From NCBI GenBank assembly GCA_900470285.1, contig UCAG01000002.1:217045-281044 (forward strand): a DNA stretch of 64,000 nucleotides, written 5' to 3'. The translations under genes and the position numbers were made by a program. The notes under the pieces were generated by a model. The model was not told where the DNA came from and searched no databases. It saw only the letters and a list, made by a program, of their open reading frames with translations. How positions within the stretch are numbered: the first letter of the stretch is position 1; each line of letters starts with the position of its first letter. The stretch comes from Hyphomicrobiales bacterium (lineage in GTDB: Bacteria > Pseudomonadota > Alphaproteobacteria > Rhizobiales > Rhizobiaceae). This document shows, piece after piece, positions 35,645 to 45,971 of this stretch.

Positions 35645-37006
35645 TCAATTCAGGCTTGGACCAACCACGAGAATGGCAGGATCTGCTTTGAGCAGTTTTG
35701 CAGCAACAGCCTTCACATCATCTGCGGTCACAGCATTGATGAGATCAGCACGGCGGTCGATATAATCACGTCCCAGATTTTGCTCCTGCAAGCCAACCAA
35801 TGTGCGGGCAACAGCCACGGAAGAGTCCAGATTATTGATCGCATAGGCACCGATTGCAAAGCTCTTGGCTGCAGCCAGTTCTTCCTCTGTCACGCCGGAC
35901 TTCGCCATGCGGGCCACTTCCGCGCGGATCACATCAAGGCTCTGCTGTGCACGGTCAGGGCGTGTACCGGTGGCGATATTGAGACTATTGGAATAGTCCC
36001 GGCCACTGAGACCTGAGCTGACCGTATAGGCGAGACCGCGCTTCTCACGCACTTCATTATAAAGACGTGAAGTAAAGCCGACACCCAGCACCTGATTCAT
36101 CAGATAGGCTGCGAAGAAATCCTTATCGCTGCGCTTTACGCCCGGATAAACCAGACTAACCGTTGTCTGTGGCAGATCATAGGTCACAGATGTTGTAGCG
36201 CCCAAAGCGAGTTTCGCCATTTCTACCGGCTTAAGCTCTGCTTTATCCTGCAAATTGCCAAAAAGCTTATCCAGCAGAGGTGCAAGTTCCTCAGCGCTGA
36301 TCGCACCGACCACACCGATTTTCAACTGATCTTTGCCAAACAGTTTCTTATGGGCACCCAGCAAATCTTCGCGGGTAATCGCCTCCAGCGACTGTACCGT
36401 ACCCTCATCACGGCGTGCATAAGGATGCTTGCCATAGAGTACTTCTGCAAACTTCTGCGATGCAATAGTTGACGGATCATTTTGGGATGCTTTAATTCCG
36501 GTCACAATCTGCGCACGGATGCGGTCAATTGCGGCCTGATCAAAACGTGGCTTCTGAATAGCCAGTGCCAGCATGTCAAAAGCAGCAGGACTGTTTTCTT
36601 TCAGCATCCGCATGCCGCCGGAAATATTATCCTGTGTGGCACTGAAACTCATTTCCGCACCGATATTATCCAGCCGCTCCTGATAGGCATCGGACGGCAT
36701 ATCACCCGCACCTTCATCAAACAGGCCGGTCATCAGATTGGCCAGACCTTCTTTGCCTTCAGGGTCTTGTGCACTGCCGCCCTTAAACGAAAAACGCACG
36801 GAGATCAGCGGTACACTACCGTCTTCCACCAGCCAGGCTTTGATACCCTTCGGTGAAGTGACCTCCTGAATATCCAAAGCAAAGGCTGGCAGGGTCGCCA
36901 GAAGTGCGAAAGCACCGGCCAGAGCTGCTTTTAGACCAAAAAAAGCCTTGTTGCGCGCAGGAACAATCTTATTGCCCCCTGTTTCAGAGTGAAGAGAATA
37001 TACCAT
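35645..37006 (-). CDS. M16 family peptidase-like protein lacking the HxxEH site
   Basis: The 453-residue protein has a signal-like N-terminus (FFGLKAALAGAFALLATLPAFA) and the M16 fold: VPLISVRFSFKGGSAQDPEGKEGLANLMTGLFDEG, where the zinc motif HxxEH of active members is replaced (GLANL), and later DLPQTTVSLVYPGVKRSDKDFFAAYLMNQVLG and GFTSRLYNEVREKRGLAYTVSS, the substrate-binding R/Y region of M16 C-domains. It is therefore probably the non-catalytic partner of the upstream active M16 protein, forming a periplasmic heterodimer. Its ATG overlaps the upstream stop by one base (TAATG). Confidence 0.88.
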   Translation of the reverse strand: MVYSLHSETGGNKIVPARNKAFFGLKAALAGAFALLATLPAFALDIQEVTSPKGIKAWLVEDGSVPLISVRFSFKGGSAQDPEGKEGLANLMTGLFDEGAGDMPSDAYQERLDNIGAEMSFSATQDNISGGMRMLKENSPAAFDMLALAIQKPRFDQAAIDRIRAQIVTGIKASQNDPSTIASQKFAEVLYGKHPYARRDEGTVQSLEAITREDLLGAHKKLFGKDQLKIGVVGAISAEELAPLLDKLFGNLQDKAELKPVEMAKLALGATTSVTYDLPQTTVSLVYPGVKRSDKDFFAAYLMNQVLGVGFTSRLYNEVREKRGLAYTVSSGLSGRDYSNSLNIATGTRPDRAQQSLDVIRAEVARMAKSGVTEEELAAAKSFAIGAYAINNLDSSVAVARTLVGLQEQNLGRDYIDRRADLINAVTADDVKAVAAKLLKADPAILVVGPSLN

Positions 37007-38607
37007 TATTTTTTCACCTCTGATTTTGCATCTTTCGGCTTATTCTGATCAATTTCTGCCGGTTTACTCTCAGCAGCACCTGTTTCCGCATTACCCCCAG
37101 CGGCTGGTTTTGCTGCTTGCTGTGCTTCTTTCGCTGCCCCATCTGCCAGTGGCAGCAAGTAGCCGGTCACTGAAATGGATGGCTTCAGATAGCGTTCAGC
37201 CACATCCCGGATTTGCTCCGGCTTCACTGCGCGGATTTTATCCGGCCAGCCCAGCACATCGTCAACCGTTTGGCCGGTTGCCAGTGAAGAGCCATAAATC
37301 CGTGCCATACCCGTCTGGCTGTCACGGGCAAAAATCATTGCTTTGAGGAAGCGATTACGAGCCTGATTGAGTTCGGTTTCAGTCACGCCCTCTGCAATCA
37401 GACGATCAACTTCCACATTCGCGGCGACCTGAACATCTTCCAGCGTGGCATCACCGCGCGGTGAACCATAGATCATAAAAGTGCCGTCATCTAACGCATC
37501 ACCGGCATAATAGGCACCGGCGCTGGCTGCAAGCCCCTGCTCGACCACCAGCTCCTGATAAAGACGGCTGCGGATACCGCCACCAAGAATTTCACCCAGA
37601 AGATCAAGAGCTTCAGCATCGCCTTCACGGCCTTTGGCCTTGGCGTTGATATAAGACGGAACCACCCATGTGGAACTATAAGACGGCTGGTTCACACGGG
37701 CATCACGCAAAATGACCGTACGTTCAGTATGCTTTTCAGGCTCCTGCGGGCGGATACGCGGCGCAACTTCAAAGCGCTTCGGCAATTTACCATAGGTGCT
37801 GAGTGCCAGATCACGGACGCGCTCCGGTGTCACATCACCGGTCACCACGAGAATGGCATTATTCGGCGTGTAATAGCGCTCATAAAAACCAATCGCATCG
37901 CTAAGGCTGAGTTTTTCCATTTCCTGCTGCCAGCCAATGATCGGGCGGCGATACGGATGATTGTAGAAAGTCGCAGCGTTAATTTCTTCGCTCAGCATGG
38001 CTGAAGGATTACTGTCCACACGCATGCGGCGTTCTTCGAGAATAACATCGCGCTCCGGTACAATCACATCTTCGGTCAGAACCAGATTGGCCATACGGTC
38101 TGACTCATATTTCATCACCATTTCCAGCGCATCGGGAGCAATCTGCTGGTAATAGCCGGTATAATCCGAGGAAGTGAAAGCATTTTCCTGACCACCGATC
38201 GCTGCAACCTTGGCAGAGAATTCACCGGCCGGAACATTCTTGGTTCCTTTAAACATCAGATGCTCAAGAAAATGGGCAATACCGGATACACCTTCCTGCT
38301 CATCAGCGGCACCCACGCGATACCAGACCATCTGTGTGACAACCGGTGCACGATGATCGGGAATCACCACAACATCCATGCCATTGGTCAGCTTGAAACT
38401 GCTGACGCCTTTCTGGGTCCTGATTTCAGGCAGCGCGGCCGGCTGATTATCATTGGCCGGATTGGTCTGGGTGGTCGCAGCAGGGGCAACCTGCGCCTCG
38501 GCGGGCTTGGCAGCCTGCGCAAAAGATGCGCCCACAGTCGCAGAACTGACAATCAGCGCCAGCATGGATGTGCTGACCAGTTGCCGGCAAAAGGATAGAT
38601 ATGGCAC
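37006..38607 (-). CDS. M16 family zinc metallopeptidase, catalytic subunit
   Basis: The 533-residue protein has a signal peptide (STSMLALIVSSATVGASFAQA), an Ala/Pro-rich stretch, then the active M16 domain with HxxEH in IAHFLEHLMFKGTKNVPAGEF and a downstream glutamate region ESDRMANLVLTEDVIVPERDVILEERR. The C-domain has LGGGIRSRLYQELVVEQGLAAS. It likely cleaves peptides in the periplasm. The start is a GTG (38607) after AGGAAGGG. A charged Ala/Glu/Lys-rich tail of about 40 residues ends the protein. It is paired with the inactive M16 gene downstream, as is common in alphaproteobacteria. Confidence 0.9.
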   Translation of the reverse strand: MPYLSFCRQLVSTSMLALIVSSATVGASFAQAAKPAEAQVAPAATTQTNPANDNQPAALPEIRTQKGVSSFKLTNGMDVVVIPDHRAPVVTQMVWYRVGAADEQEGVSGIAHFLEHLMFKGTKNVPAGEFSAKVAAIGGQENAFTSSDYTGYYQQIAPDALEMVMKYESDRMANLVLTEDVIVPERDVILEERRMRVDSNPSAMLSEEINAATFYNHPYRRPIIGWQQEMEKLSLSDAIGFYERYYTPNNAILVVTGDVTPERVRDLALSTYGKLPKRFEVAPRIRPQEPEKHTERTVILRDARVNQPSYSSTWVVPSYINAKAKGREGDAEALDLLGEILGGGIRSRLYQELVVEQGLAASAGAYYAGDALDDGTFMIYGSPRGDATLEDVQVAANVEVDRLIAEGVTETELNQARNRFLKAMIFARDSQTGMARIYGSSLATGQTVDDVLGWPDKIRAVKPEQIRDVAERYLKPSISVTGYLLPLADGAAKEAQQAAKPAAGGNAETGAAESKPAEIDQNKPKDAKSEVKK

Positions 38608-38749
38608 GAAAAGTGTCCCTTCCTGTTTTGCAAAACACCTTTAATTAAACGAGATTGCGGCAAATTCGCAACCAGCCATCAAGAATTATGTCATGATGAC
38701 AATAATTTAATTAATATGCCCCCAAAAAAGGCAGCACTATGCTGAAATG

Positions 38750-38778
38750 CAAATTGCCCGCACAGAGCGGGCAATTTG
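38750..38778. terminator. Terminator-like stem-loop downstream of rsmD
   Basis: CAAATTGCCCGC and GCGGGCAATTTG form a perfect 12-bp stem with an ACAGA loop, located between the M16 operon promoter region and the rsmD stop. T-runs are short on both strands, so strength is uncertain. Confidence 0.6.
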
Positions 38779-38797
38779 TTATTTTATGATAAAATTA

Positions 38798-39352
38798 TCA
38801 GGCCAGTTCATAAAGCCTTATCGTGGTGATCCCGTAATTGCGTTCATCACGCAATATGAAGCGGTCATCCAGCGTGATAACGGCTTCCGACACTTCTTCC
38901 AGAATCAAAAGTGTATCCGGTTTGAGCCAGCCGCCCTCAAGTGCAGAAACAAAGGCCTGTTCACCCAAACCTTTACCATAGGGCGGATCGGCAAAAACCA
39001 GATCAAATTCGCCCATTGTGCCGGTCGGACCCAATGCTGTTGCATTGCGGCGGAACACTTTTGTATGTCCCTGAAGGCCAAAAGCCTCCACATTCTGGCG
39101 CAGAAGACCACGCCCTTCTACGGATTCCTCGACGAAAACCGTATAGCGGCAACCGCGTGACAAGGCCTCAAGACCAAGCGCACCGGTGCCGGCAAACAGA
39201 TCCAGCACCCGTGTATTGTCCAGCTTCTCACGAAAACCATGCGTGATAATATTGAACAGACTTTCACGTGTCCGGTCGCTGGTCGGCCGGATTGCAGAGC
39301 TTTCCGGCGTCACCAGTGCACGTCCGCGGAATTTACCGCCGACTATGCGCAT
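38798..39352 (-). CDS. rsmD: 16S rRNA (guanine(966)-N(2))-methyltransferase RsmD
   Basis: The 184-residue enzyme methylates G966 of 16S rRNA with SAM. It shows the start MRIVGGKFRGRALVTP, RPTSDRTRESLFNII, the SAM-binding DLFAGTGALGLEALSRG (51-67) and the catalytic DPPY at 122-125, followed by LILEEVSEA. Its ATG overlaps the stop of the upstream pseudouridine synthase gene by one base, so the two rRNA-modifying enzymes share one message. Confidence 0.94.
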   Translation of the reverse strand: MRIVGGKFRGRALVTPESSAIRPTSDRTRESLFNIITHGFREKLDNTRVLDLFAGTGALGLEALSRGCRYTVFVEESVEGRGLLRQNVEAFGLQGHTKVFRRNATALGPTGTMGEFDLVFADPPYGKGLGEQAFVSALEGGWLKPDTLLILEEVSEAVITLDDRFILRDERNYGITTIRLYELA

Positions 39353-41289
39353 TAACGTTTATCTCCGCGCGGGCCGGAACGCGGTCCTGCGCCGCGAGGA
39401 CCTGCACCACGAGGGCCGGACGGACGGTTACCGGATGGTTTGCCACCCTGCGGGCCTTTGCCGAAAGGCTTGCCGCCGCGACCGCCTTCAGGTTTGCCAC
39501 GGAATGGTTTGTCGCCCGACGGACGATCACCAAACGGCTTCTTGTCGCCAAATGGCTTCTTGTCAAAATTGCGCTCACCGGAGAAACGACGCTCTTCGCG
39601 TGCCGGACGATCGCCTTCATCAAAAGAACGACGGTTTTCCGAGCGGAAGCCTTCGCGCTTGAAACCGTCACGATTGTCTTCATCGCGGCGGAAACCCTGA
39701 CGCTTATAGCCATCTCTGTCCTCTGTACGGCCCTGATAACCACGACCACCTTCTTCACGCTGCGGACGGTCATCACCGTCACGGCGTGAACGGCGGCGAT
39801 CATCACCAGGGGTCGGCTTGGACGACGAATTATAGGCCTTGGCACCCGGTGCCATCCATACATTCACGCCGCGCGGACGCTGCGGCTGTGAACCAAACTT
39901 GTCATCATCCTTGTCACCACGGCCGCCTTTCGCAAAGCGCGGCTTGTCGAAGCCGCCGGAACGCGGTGCAGATGTGCTGAGGCGTGACAAACCATCTTCA
40001 CGCCAGCTCTTACCATCACGATCACGCTGGAAAGGCTTACGCTCACCATCACGCGGCGCACGGCCTTCTTCACGACGCTCACCTTCTTCACGGTCACGGC
40101 GGAACGGTTTACGTTCACCGTCCATACGCCCTTCGCCGCGCTTGGCACCAAAGCCGCCTTTGCCACCACGGCCACCGCCCGCATCCCGGCTGCTGGAAAT
40201 CCAGTCGGATTTGTAACGGGAACGGCCTTCGCCTTCCTCGTCGCTGCCGCGCTCTTCATAAGCATCAAAACGCGGGCTGCGGGACGGCAATTCGCCCTTA
40301 ACAGCTTCATTGGAGAATTCATTGAGGATCGGCGCATCAAAATCCGCACCGGAATCTTCAACCAGTTTTTCACCGAGCTGTTCACGCAGGGTACGGCCAC
40401 GGATTTCGCGTACCGCTCCCTCTTCCAGATCGCCCAGCTGGAACGGCCCGAAAGAAACACGGATCAGACGGGAAACAGCCAGACCAAGCGCACCAAGAAT
40501 GTTCTTAACTTCGCGGTTTTTGCCTTCGCGCAGACCAATGGACAGCCAGACATTTGCGCCCTGCTCGCGCTCAAGAGTTGCTTCAACCGCGCCGTAGAAT
40601 ATGCCGTCAACAGCGATACCGTTTTTCAGCTCATCAAGCTGTGCCTGTGTTACTGTACCATGAGCGCGCACACGATAACGGCGCAGCCAGCCGGTTGCAG
40701 GCAGTTCCAGAACGCGGGACAGACCGCCATCATTGGTCAGCAGCAACAGGCCTTCAGTGTTGATATCAAGACGACCAACCGACAAAACGCGCGGCAATTC
40801 AGCAGGCAGTGCATCAAACACTGTCGGACGACCTTCCGGATCACGGTTGGTTGTCACCAGACCGGCAGGCTTGTGATAGAGCCACAGGCGGGTACGCTCA
40901 GCCTGCTGCAGAACTTTATTATCAACGGTAATACGATCTGTGCGCAGAACATTCACAGCAGGGCTGGTCAGCACTTTGCCGTTCACAGCAACACGACCGG
41001 CAGCAATCATGCTTTCCGCTTCACGGCGCGAGGCAATACCCACACGCGCCAGACGCTTGGCGATACGTTCGCCTTCATCAGCGGCGCTCATATCAAAGCC
41101 GCGGGGCTTATCGCCGCGAGGTTCAAAACCACGAGGTTTGTCGCCGCGCTCACCAAAGCCACGCGGCTTGTCACCACGGGATTCACCTTCAAAACGACGC
41201 GGACGGTCAGAACCTCTGTCATCGCGCGTACGCTCACGCTTTACAAAAGGACGCTTGCCGCGTTCATTATCATGATCGTCACGGGTCAT
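39352..41289 (-). CDS. rluB: RluB-type 23S rRNA pseudouridine synthase with long charged disordered tails
   Basis: Residues about 77-108 are an S4 RNA-binding domain (AKRLARVGIASRREAESMI, GRVAVNGK), and residues about 135-310 the RsuA/RluB catalytic domain with Asp175 in VGRLDINTEGLLLLTND. It isomerises a uridine in 23S rRNA; the RluB assignment (U2605) is inferred from family. The protein is 645 residues, over twice the usual length: an N-terminal run with three RGDKPRGF repeats (about residues 38-66) and a C-terminal tail of some 300 residues rich in Arg, Gly, Asp, Lys and Glu, ending in RGAGPRGAGPRSGPRGDKR. The tail probably binds RNA. Confidence 0.88.
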   Translation of the reverse strand: MTRDDHDNERGKRPFVKRERTRDDRGSDRPRRFEGESRGDKPRGFGERGDKPRGFEPRGDKPRGFDMSAADEGERIAKRLARVGIASRREAESMIAAGRVAVNGKVLTSPAVNVLRTDRITVDNKVLQQAERTRLWLYHKPAGLVTTNRDPEGRPTVFDALPAELPRVLSVGRLDINTEGLLLLTNDGGLSRVLELPATGWLRRYRVRAHGTVTQAQLDELKNGIAVDGIFYGAVEATLEREQGANVWLSIGLREGKNREVKNILGALGLAVSRLIRVSFGPFQLGDLEEGAVREIRGRTLREQLGEKLVEDSGADFDAPILNEFSNEAVKGELPSRSPRFDAYEERGSDEEGEGRSRYKSDWISSSRDAGGGRGGKGGFGAKRGEGRMDGERKPFRRDREEGERREEGRAPRDGERKPFQRDRDGKSWREDGLSRLSTSAPRSGGFDKPRFAKGGRGDKDDDKFGSQPQRPRGVNVWMAPGAKAYNSSSKPTPGDDRRRSRRDGDDRPQREEGGRGYQGRTEDRDGYKRQGFRRDEDNRDGFKREGFRSENRRSFDEGDRPAREERRFSGERNFDKKPFGDKKPFGDRPSGDKPFRGKPEGGRGGKPFGKGPQGGKPSGNRPSGPRGAGPRGAGPRSGPRGDKR

Positions 41290-41362
41290 TAGAATATCAG
41301 CCTTTCACCGGTATTTCTGCCCGGCGTCAAAAATCGAAAATCAGGATGCGGAAAGCCCTGCT

Positions 41363-41399
41363 GCAAAACCGCTGCGCGTTTTCGCCGGACATGCTTTAT
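41363..41399. repeat. Right half of a RIME-like element, copy F
   Basis: CAAAACCGCTGCGCGTTTTC followed by GCCGGACATGCTTTA matches the right half of the other copies, lying 75 bases upstream of the pseudouridine synthase gene. The sequence up to 41495 (ending AGCTACGCTCTAAC) may be further, more decayed element sequence. Confidence 0.4.
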
Positions 41400-41544
41400 G
41401 CTAAATCATTCCGATCCGGCAAAATTTAGGATAAAGCTGGCACGATTGCAGCGCAGTTCTTATGCTACACACCTTATTAAAGCTACGCTCTAACAAATCA
41501 TCACCGCGCTTGCGAGTAAAATATCTGAAAGGCTGCCGCACATT

Positions 41545-42123
41545 ATGCAAAAAAACGCAACCGGCGGCAATTCCGGCAAGATGAACAATGAAAATTCACA
41601 ATCCCCTGCGGCAAGTTTGTCTCCTGCAGAAAATTTGGTTTCCGTGACACATCCGGCAAGCAGCACCGCAAAGAACAGACAAATATCTCCTATGCAGGTC
41701 GCGATGGAAGAAGCCCGCGCCGCAGCTGCACGGGGCGAAGTGCCAATCGGCGCGGTCATCACACATAAAAACCGGATTATCGCCCGTGCGGGTAACCGCA
41801 CCCGCGAGATTAATGATCCGACCGCTCATGCCGAAATTCTGGCAATCCGCATCGCTTGTGAGGCTCTGGAAAATGAGCGGCTCGGTGATTGCGATCTCTA
41901 TGTGACGCTGGAACCTTGCGCCATGTGCGCGGCCGCAATTTCTTTCGCCCGCATCCGCCGTCTTTATTATGCTTCAAGCGACCCGAAGGGCGGCGGCGTG
42001 GAATATGGCCCCCGCTTCTACAGCCAGTCGACCTGCCATCACACACCGGAGGTTTATTCCGGCATTGGCGAAGCCGAGGCAACCGACATGCTGAAACGCT
42101 TCTTTCAGGAAAAGCGCAAATAA
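41545..42123 (+). CDS. tadA: tRNA adenosine(34) deaminase TadA
   Basis: The enzyme deaminates the wobble adenosine of tRNA-Arg(ACG) to inosine. The zinc deaminase motifs are complete: HAE at 95-97 (TAHAEILAI) and PCAMC with Cys125 and Cys128, plus GEVPIGAVITHKNRIIARAGN and RIRRLYYASSDPKGGG. From the first ATG the protein is 192 residues, with about 50 extra polar residues (Asn/Ser/Ala-rich) before the normal TadA start at MQVAMEEA (41692). No ribosome site precedes 41692, while GAAAGG precedes 41545, so the long form is kept with caution. Confidence 0.92.
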   Translation: MQKNATGGNSGKMNNENSQSPAASLSPAENLVSVTHPASSTAKNRQISPMQVAMEEARAAAARGEVPIGAVITHKNRIIARAGNRTREINDPTAHAEILAIRIACEALENERLGDCDLYVTLEPCAMCAAAISFARIRRLYYASSDPKGGGVEYGPRFYSQSTCHHTPEVYSGIGEAEATDMLKRFFQEKRK

Positions 42124-42158
42124 AAAAAGCCGCGTCTTTTGTCTGGACGCGGCTTTTT
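42124..42158. terminator. Bidirectional terminator between tadA and the lipoprotein gene
   Basis: AAAAAGCCGCGTC and GACGCGGCTTTTT form a 13-bp stem with a 9-base loop, flanked by A- and T-runs, between two convergent genes. Confidence 0.9.
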
Positions 42159-42179
42159 CAAACTTCATTCAAATCCAAA

Positions 42180-42848
42180 TTAAAGACCGAGCTTATCGCG
42201 CCAGCTTTTTGAACCGGTGGCTTCAGCCTTACGACGGCGTTCTTTCTTCGCCTCGTCTTCACCCAGATCACCGACTGTAGCTGTGGCGGCTGGCTGGCGA
42301 TAGCTGACCGGCGGCTCACTCAGATATTTACGCTGTGTGGCAGAACCGCCTGCGCGATCAAGCTGCGCCTGTTTGGCGGCAGCGGCAACTGCCGGATCCG
42401 CAACAGAATCACGTGATGCATAATCTTCACGACGGCTGGCACCGCTTGGCAAAATCTGACGGCGCGGCGTGAAATCGCTCGGGCTGTCCGGTGCAATCGG
42501 TGAAACGAAATTCGGATTGTCGCGGTTTGCTTCAATCTCTGCACGCAGACGCTTGCGGCGTTCTTCCGGCGATTCCGGCCATGAAGGATCACCGGCGCGG
42601 GCAACACTTTCCTGCGGCTGCGGCAGGCTTTCTTTCTGCCCTGCAACAGGCTTCACCAGCTCCGGACGCGGCTTATATTCAATACCGGTTCTCTTTTTCG
42701 GACCGATTGTAGCAATGGATGACATATCATCCAGCAATTGCGTGCTGGCTGACTTGCCTGTTCCATAGGTCGGATCGGACACGCAACCGGCAAGACCCAA
42801 ACTGGCCAGCACTGTTGCGAAAGCGAAAATGCGTCCTTCAATCTTCAT
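42180..42848 (-). CDS. Hypothetical lipoprotein, charged
   Basis: The 222-residue product begins MKIEGRIFAFATVLASLGLA and has a lipobox LAGC (Cys at about 22), so it is probably an outer- or inner-membrane-anchored lipoprotein. The rest is hydrophilic and likely unstructured: EERRKRLRAEIEANRDNPNF, Pro-rich SPIAPDSPSDFTPRRQ and a Lys/Arg-rich end AKKERRRKAEATGSKSWRDK. I do not recognise a named family, though similar lipoproteins occur next to tadA in Rhizobiales. The ATG at 42848 is chosen to place the signal sequence at the start. Confidence 0.72.
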   Translation of the reverse strand: MKIEGRIFAFATVLASLGLAGCVSDPTYGTGKSASTQLLDDMSSIATIGPKKRTGIEYKPRPELVKPVAGQKESLPQPQESVARAGDPSWPESPEERRKRLRAEIEANRDNPNFVSPIAPDSPSDFTPRRQILPSGASRREDYASRDSVADPAVAAAAKQAQLDRAGGSATQRKYLSEPPVSYRQPAATATVGDLGEDEAKKERRRKAEATGSKSWRDKLGL

Positions 42849-43064
42849 GAGCACCACTTTTATCCGTATTCGGCCAGATTACCCAACCACCGCTACATTA
42901 AATTTCATGCATTATGGCGTTATCCGTACTTTCCGGCAACTCCAAGGCATGAAAGCAGATTTTCACTGCCGACAAAATATTTCAATGCAGTGCCTTAGCA
43001 CGGCAGAAAATATGCGGCAATCACTGATAATTACTTGTTAACCGTGATCGCCGCAGATTCATAC

Positions 43065-45971
43065 CTATCCCAAACGACCAAGCGCTTTCAGCTCATGCAA
43101 TGCCGCAGCATCGCGTGCTGATACATCCGGGAACTCAGAATCACTGCCGACATCGTTGGTATAGCGCCATGAACGGGCGCATTTTGTACCTTCTGCCTTG
43201 GCAGGCACAACAGTTACACCCTTCACATCACTCAACGCGAATGCCTCACCGGCAACCGGCTGATCGCTGATGGTCAATCCGCTGGTGATGCAGATCTCAG
43301 CCATATCCAGACCCTGTACCGCAGAGAGCAGCGACGCATCAGTGATGTGAACCAGAGGTGCAGCTTCCAGCGACGAGCCGATACGCTTGTCCGCTCGTTC
43401 CAGTTCCAGAGCGCCGGTAACAACGCGGCGTACATCGCGCACCTTGTCCCATTTTGCAGCCAGAACCGGATTATTCCATTCGGCAGGAATGCTGCGGAAC
43501 TGCTCCAGATGCACGGAAACCGCATCTTTATAACGGTCAAGCCATGCTTCTTCCGTTGTGAAAGGCAGCATCGGTGCGAGCCATGTCACGATATTATCGA
43601 ACAGGTGACGCACGGTCTGCAAAGCAGCTTTGCGGCGCAGGCTCGAAGGTGCATCGCAATAAAGCGCATCTTTGCGGATATCGAAATAGAAAGCCGACAG
43701 CTCGATATTGGTGAAGTCGATCAGTGCGCGGGTGATGCGTTTGAATTCAAATGCATCATAACCATTGCGAACAACTTCATCCAGCTCGCTCAGGCGATGC
43801 AGCATCAGCTTTTCAAGTTCCGGCAGATCGGCATAGGCAACTTCTTCGCCTTCATCATGCGCCAATGTACCCAGCATCCAGCGGATGGTGTTACGCAGCT
43901 TGCGATAAGCGTCGATATTGGTCTGGATGATGCTCTTGCCGAGACGCTGATCATCCCAGTAATCCGAGGTCATCACCCAGAGACGCAGAATATCTGCACC
44001 GGAATCCTTGATGATTTCCTGCGGGGTCACTGTATTGCCGAGCGATTTCGACATTTTCTTGCCGTGCTCGTCCATGGTGAAACCATGGGTCAGCACTGCA
44101 TTATAAGGTGCACGGCCACGGGTTCCGCAGCTTTCAAGCAGCGAGGAATGGAACCAGCCGCGATGCTGGTCCGAACCTTCCATATAAAGATCGGCAGGCC
44201 ATTTCAGATCAGGGCGGTCTTCCAGCGTAAATGTATGCGTGGAACCGGAGTCAAACCAGACATCGAGAATGTCAGTAACCTGCTCCCAAGCCTCGCCGGC
44301 GCGGTTGCTGAGGAAACGCTCACGCGCACCTTCTGCAAACCATGCATCAGCACCTTCCACTTCAAAAGCCGCGAGAATACGTTCATTCACAGCTTCATCA
44401 ATCAGCACTGTGCCGTCTTCAGCTGCAAAAACACAGATCGGCACACCCCATGCGCGCTGGCGTGACAGCACCCAGTCAGGACGGTTTTCGATCATGGCAC
44501 GCAGGCGGTTCTGACCGGCAGCCGGCACAAAACGTGTATCATCAATGGCTTTCAGAGCGCGGGAACGCAGCGTTGTGCCGTCACCCAGTTCTTTGTCCAT
44601 ATAGACGAACCATTGCGGTGTATTGCGGAAGATGATCGGCTTTTTCGAGCGCCATGAATGCGGATAGGAATGCTTCATGCGGCCACGGGCGAACAGCAGA
44701 CCACGCGCGATCAGTTCTTTGATAACCGCTTCATTGGCATCACCCTTCTTACCGTTATCATCGATAACACGGGCAGCACCGCCTTCACGGTCAGGGCCGA
44801 AACCCGGTGCGTCAGCAGTATAGAAACCGGCATCATCCACAGGGAAAGGAATTGCAGGATTGATACCGCGTGCTTCGAGTTCACGCACAGCATCCATCCA
44901 TGCTTCAAAGTCTTCACGACCATGGCTTGGTGCAGTGTGAACGAAGCCTGTACCGGCATCATCAGTCACATGCTCACCGGCAACCAGCGGCACAGTAAAT
45001 TCATAACCGCCGCCAAAGCCTTTGAGCGGATGGGCTGCGGTCATGCCATGCAGCTGTGCAGTGGAAACATCGCGCAAACGATTAAAAGTCAGCTTGGCTT
45101 TTTTGAAGCATTCCTCAGCCAGATTATCAGCGAAGATCAGCTTTTCACCGGCCTGCGGGCCAAAGTCATTTTCCGCACCGGTCACTTCATAAAGACCGTA
45201 GGAAACCTTTGGCGAATAGGCGATGGCGCGGTTGCCCGGAATTGTCCATGGTGTCGTTGTCCAGATGACCACATGCGCATCAGCCAGTTCCGGCACGGAT
45301 GTGACAGGGAATTTCACCCAGATCATATCCGACTCAATATCGTGATATTCAACTTCCGCCTCGGCCAGAGCAGTACGCTCAACAACCGACCACATCACCG
45401 GTTTGGAACCCCGATAGAGCTGGCCGGAGCGGGCGAATTTCAGCAATTCACCGGCAATACGGGCTTCCGCATGAAAATTCATTGTGGTGTATGGCTGTTC
45501 AAAATCACCGGTGATTGCCAGACGTTTGAACTCATCGGTCTGAACCTTGATCCAGCCTTCAGCAAATTCACGGCATTCCTTGCGGAATTCATTGACCGGC
45601 ACTTCGTCTTTATTCTTGCCCTGCGCACGGTATTTTTCTTCGATCTTCCATTCGATCGGAAGACCATGGCAGTCCCAGCCCGGAACATAGTTCGAGTTAT
45701 AGCCGCGCATCTGGAACGAGCGGGTGATCACATCTTTCAGTGTCTTATTCAGCGCATGGCCGATATGGATGTTACCATTGGCGTATGGAGGGCCGTCATG
45801 CAGCACCCAAAGCGGGCGATCTTTGGCATCTTCACGCAGCTTCTTATAAAGATTCATCTCTTCCCAGCGGGCGACCAGCAGCGGCTCACGCTGCGGAAGG
45901 CTGGCGCGCATCGGAAAATCGGTCTGCGGCAGGTTAAGCGTTTTGGAATAATCGATTTTTTCAGCAGTCAT
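43065..45971 (-). CDS. ileS: Isoleucyl-tRNA synthetase
   Basis: The 968-residue class I synthetase charges tRNA-Ile. The HIGH motif appears as [16 protein letters not shown] as [10 protein letters not shown], and the editing domain as [20 protein letters not shown]. The C-terminal anticodon-binding region follows, ending with [12 protein letters not shown], and I see no C-terminal zinc-finger cysteines, as in the alphaproteobacterial form. The ATG at 45971 fits the family start [20 protein letters not shown]. Single gene. Confidence 0.96.
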   Translation of the reverse strand: MTAEKIDYSKTLNLPQTDFPMRASLPQREPLLVARWEEMNLYKKLREDAKDRPLWVLHDGPPYANGNIHIGHALNKTLKDVITRSFQMRGYNSNYVPGWDCHGLPIEWKIEEKYRAQGKNKDEVPVNEFRKECREFAEGWIKVQTDEFKRLAITGDFEQPYTTMNFHAEARIAGELLKFARSGQLYRGSKPVMWSVVERTALAEAEVEYHDIESDMIWVKFPVTSVPELADAHVVIWTTTPWTIPGNRAIAYSPKVSYGLYEVTGAENDFGPQAGEKLIFADNLAEECFKKAKLTFNRLRDVSTAQLHGMTAAHPLKGFGGGYEFTVPLVAGEHVTDDAGTGFVHTAPSHGREDFEAWMDAVRELEARGINPAIPFPVDDAGFYTADAPGFGPDREGGAARVIDDNGKKGDANEAVIKELIARGLLFARGRMKHSYPHSWRSKKPIIFRNTPQWFVYMDKELGDGTTLRSRALKAIDDTRFVPAAGQNRLRAMIENRPDWVLSRQRAWGVPICVFAAEDGTVLIDEAVNERILAAFEVEGADAWFAEGARERFLSNRAGEAWEQVTDILDVWFDSGSTHTFTLEDRPDLKWPADLYMEGSDQHRGWFHSSLLESCGTRGRAPYNAVLTHGFTMDEHGKKMSKSLGNTVTPQEIIKDSGADILRLWVMTSDYWDDQRLGKSIIQTNIDAYRKLRNTIRWMLGTLAHDEGEEVAYADLPELEKLMLHRLSELDEVVRNGYDAFEFKRITRALIDFTNIELSAFYFDIRKDALYCDAPSSLRRKAALQTVRHLFDNIVTWLAPMLPFTTEEAWLDRYKDAVSVHLEQFRSIPAEWNNPVLAAKWDKVRDVRRVVTGALELERADKRIGSSLEAAPLVHITDASLLSAVQGLDMAEICITSGLTISDQPVAGEAFALSDVKGVTVVPAKAEGTKCARSWRYTNDVGSDSEFPDVSARDAAALHELKALGRLG

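Noticed and set aside
39268..39789. Plus-strand frame with apparently hydrophobic Thr/Ala-rich product
   Set aside because: It is the antisense of the low-complexity tail of the RluB-type gene; the composition is a by-product of Arg/Gly/Asp codons.
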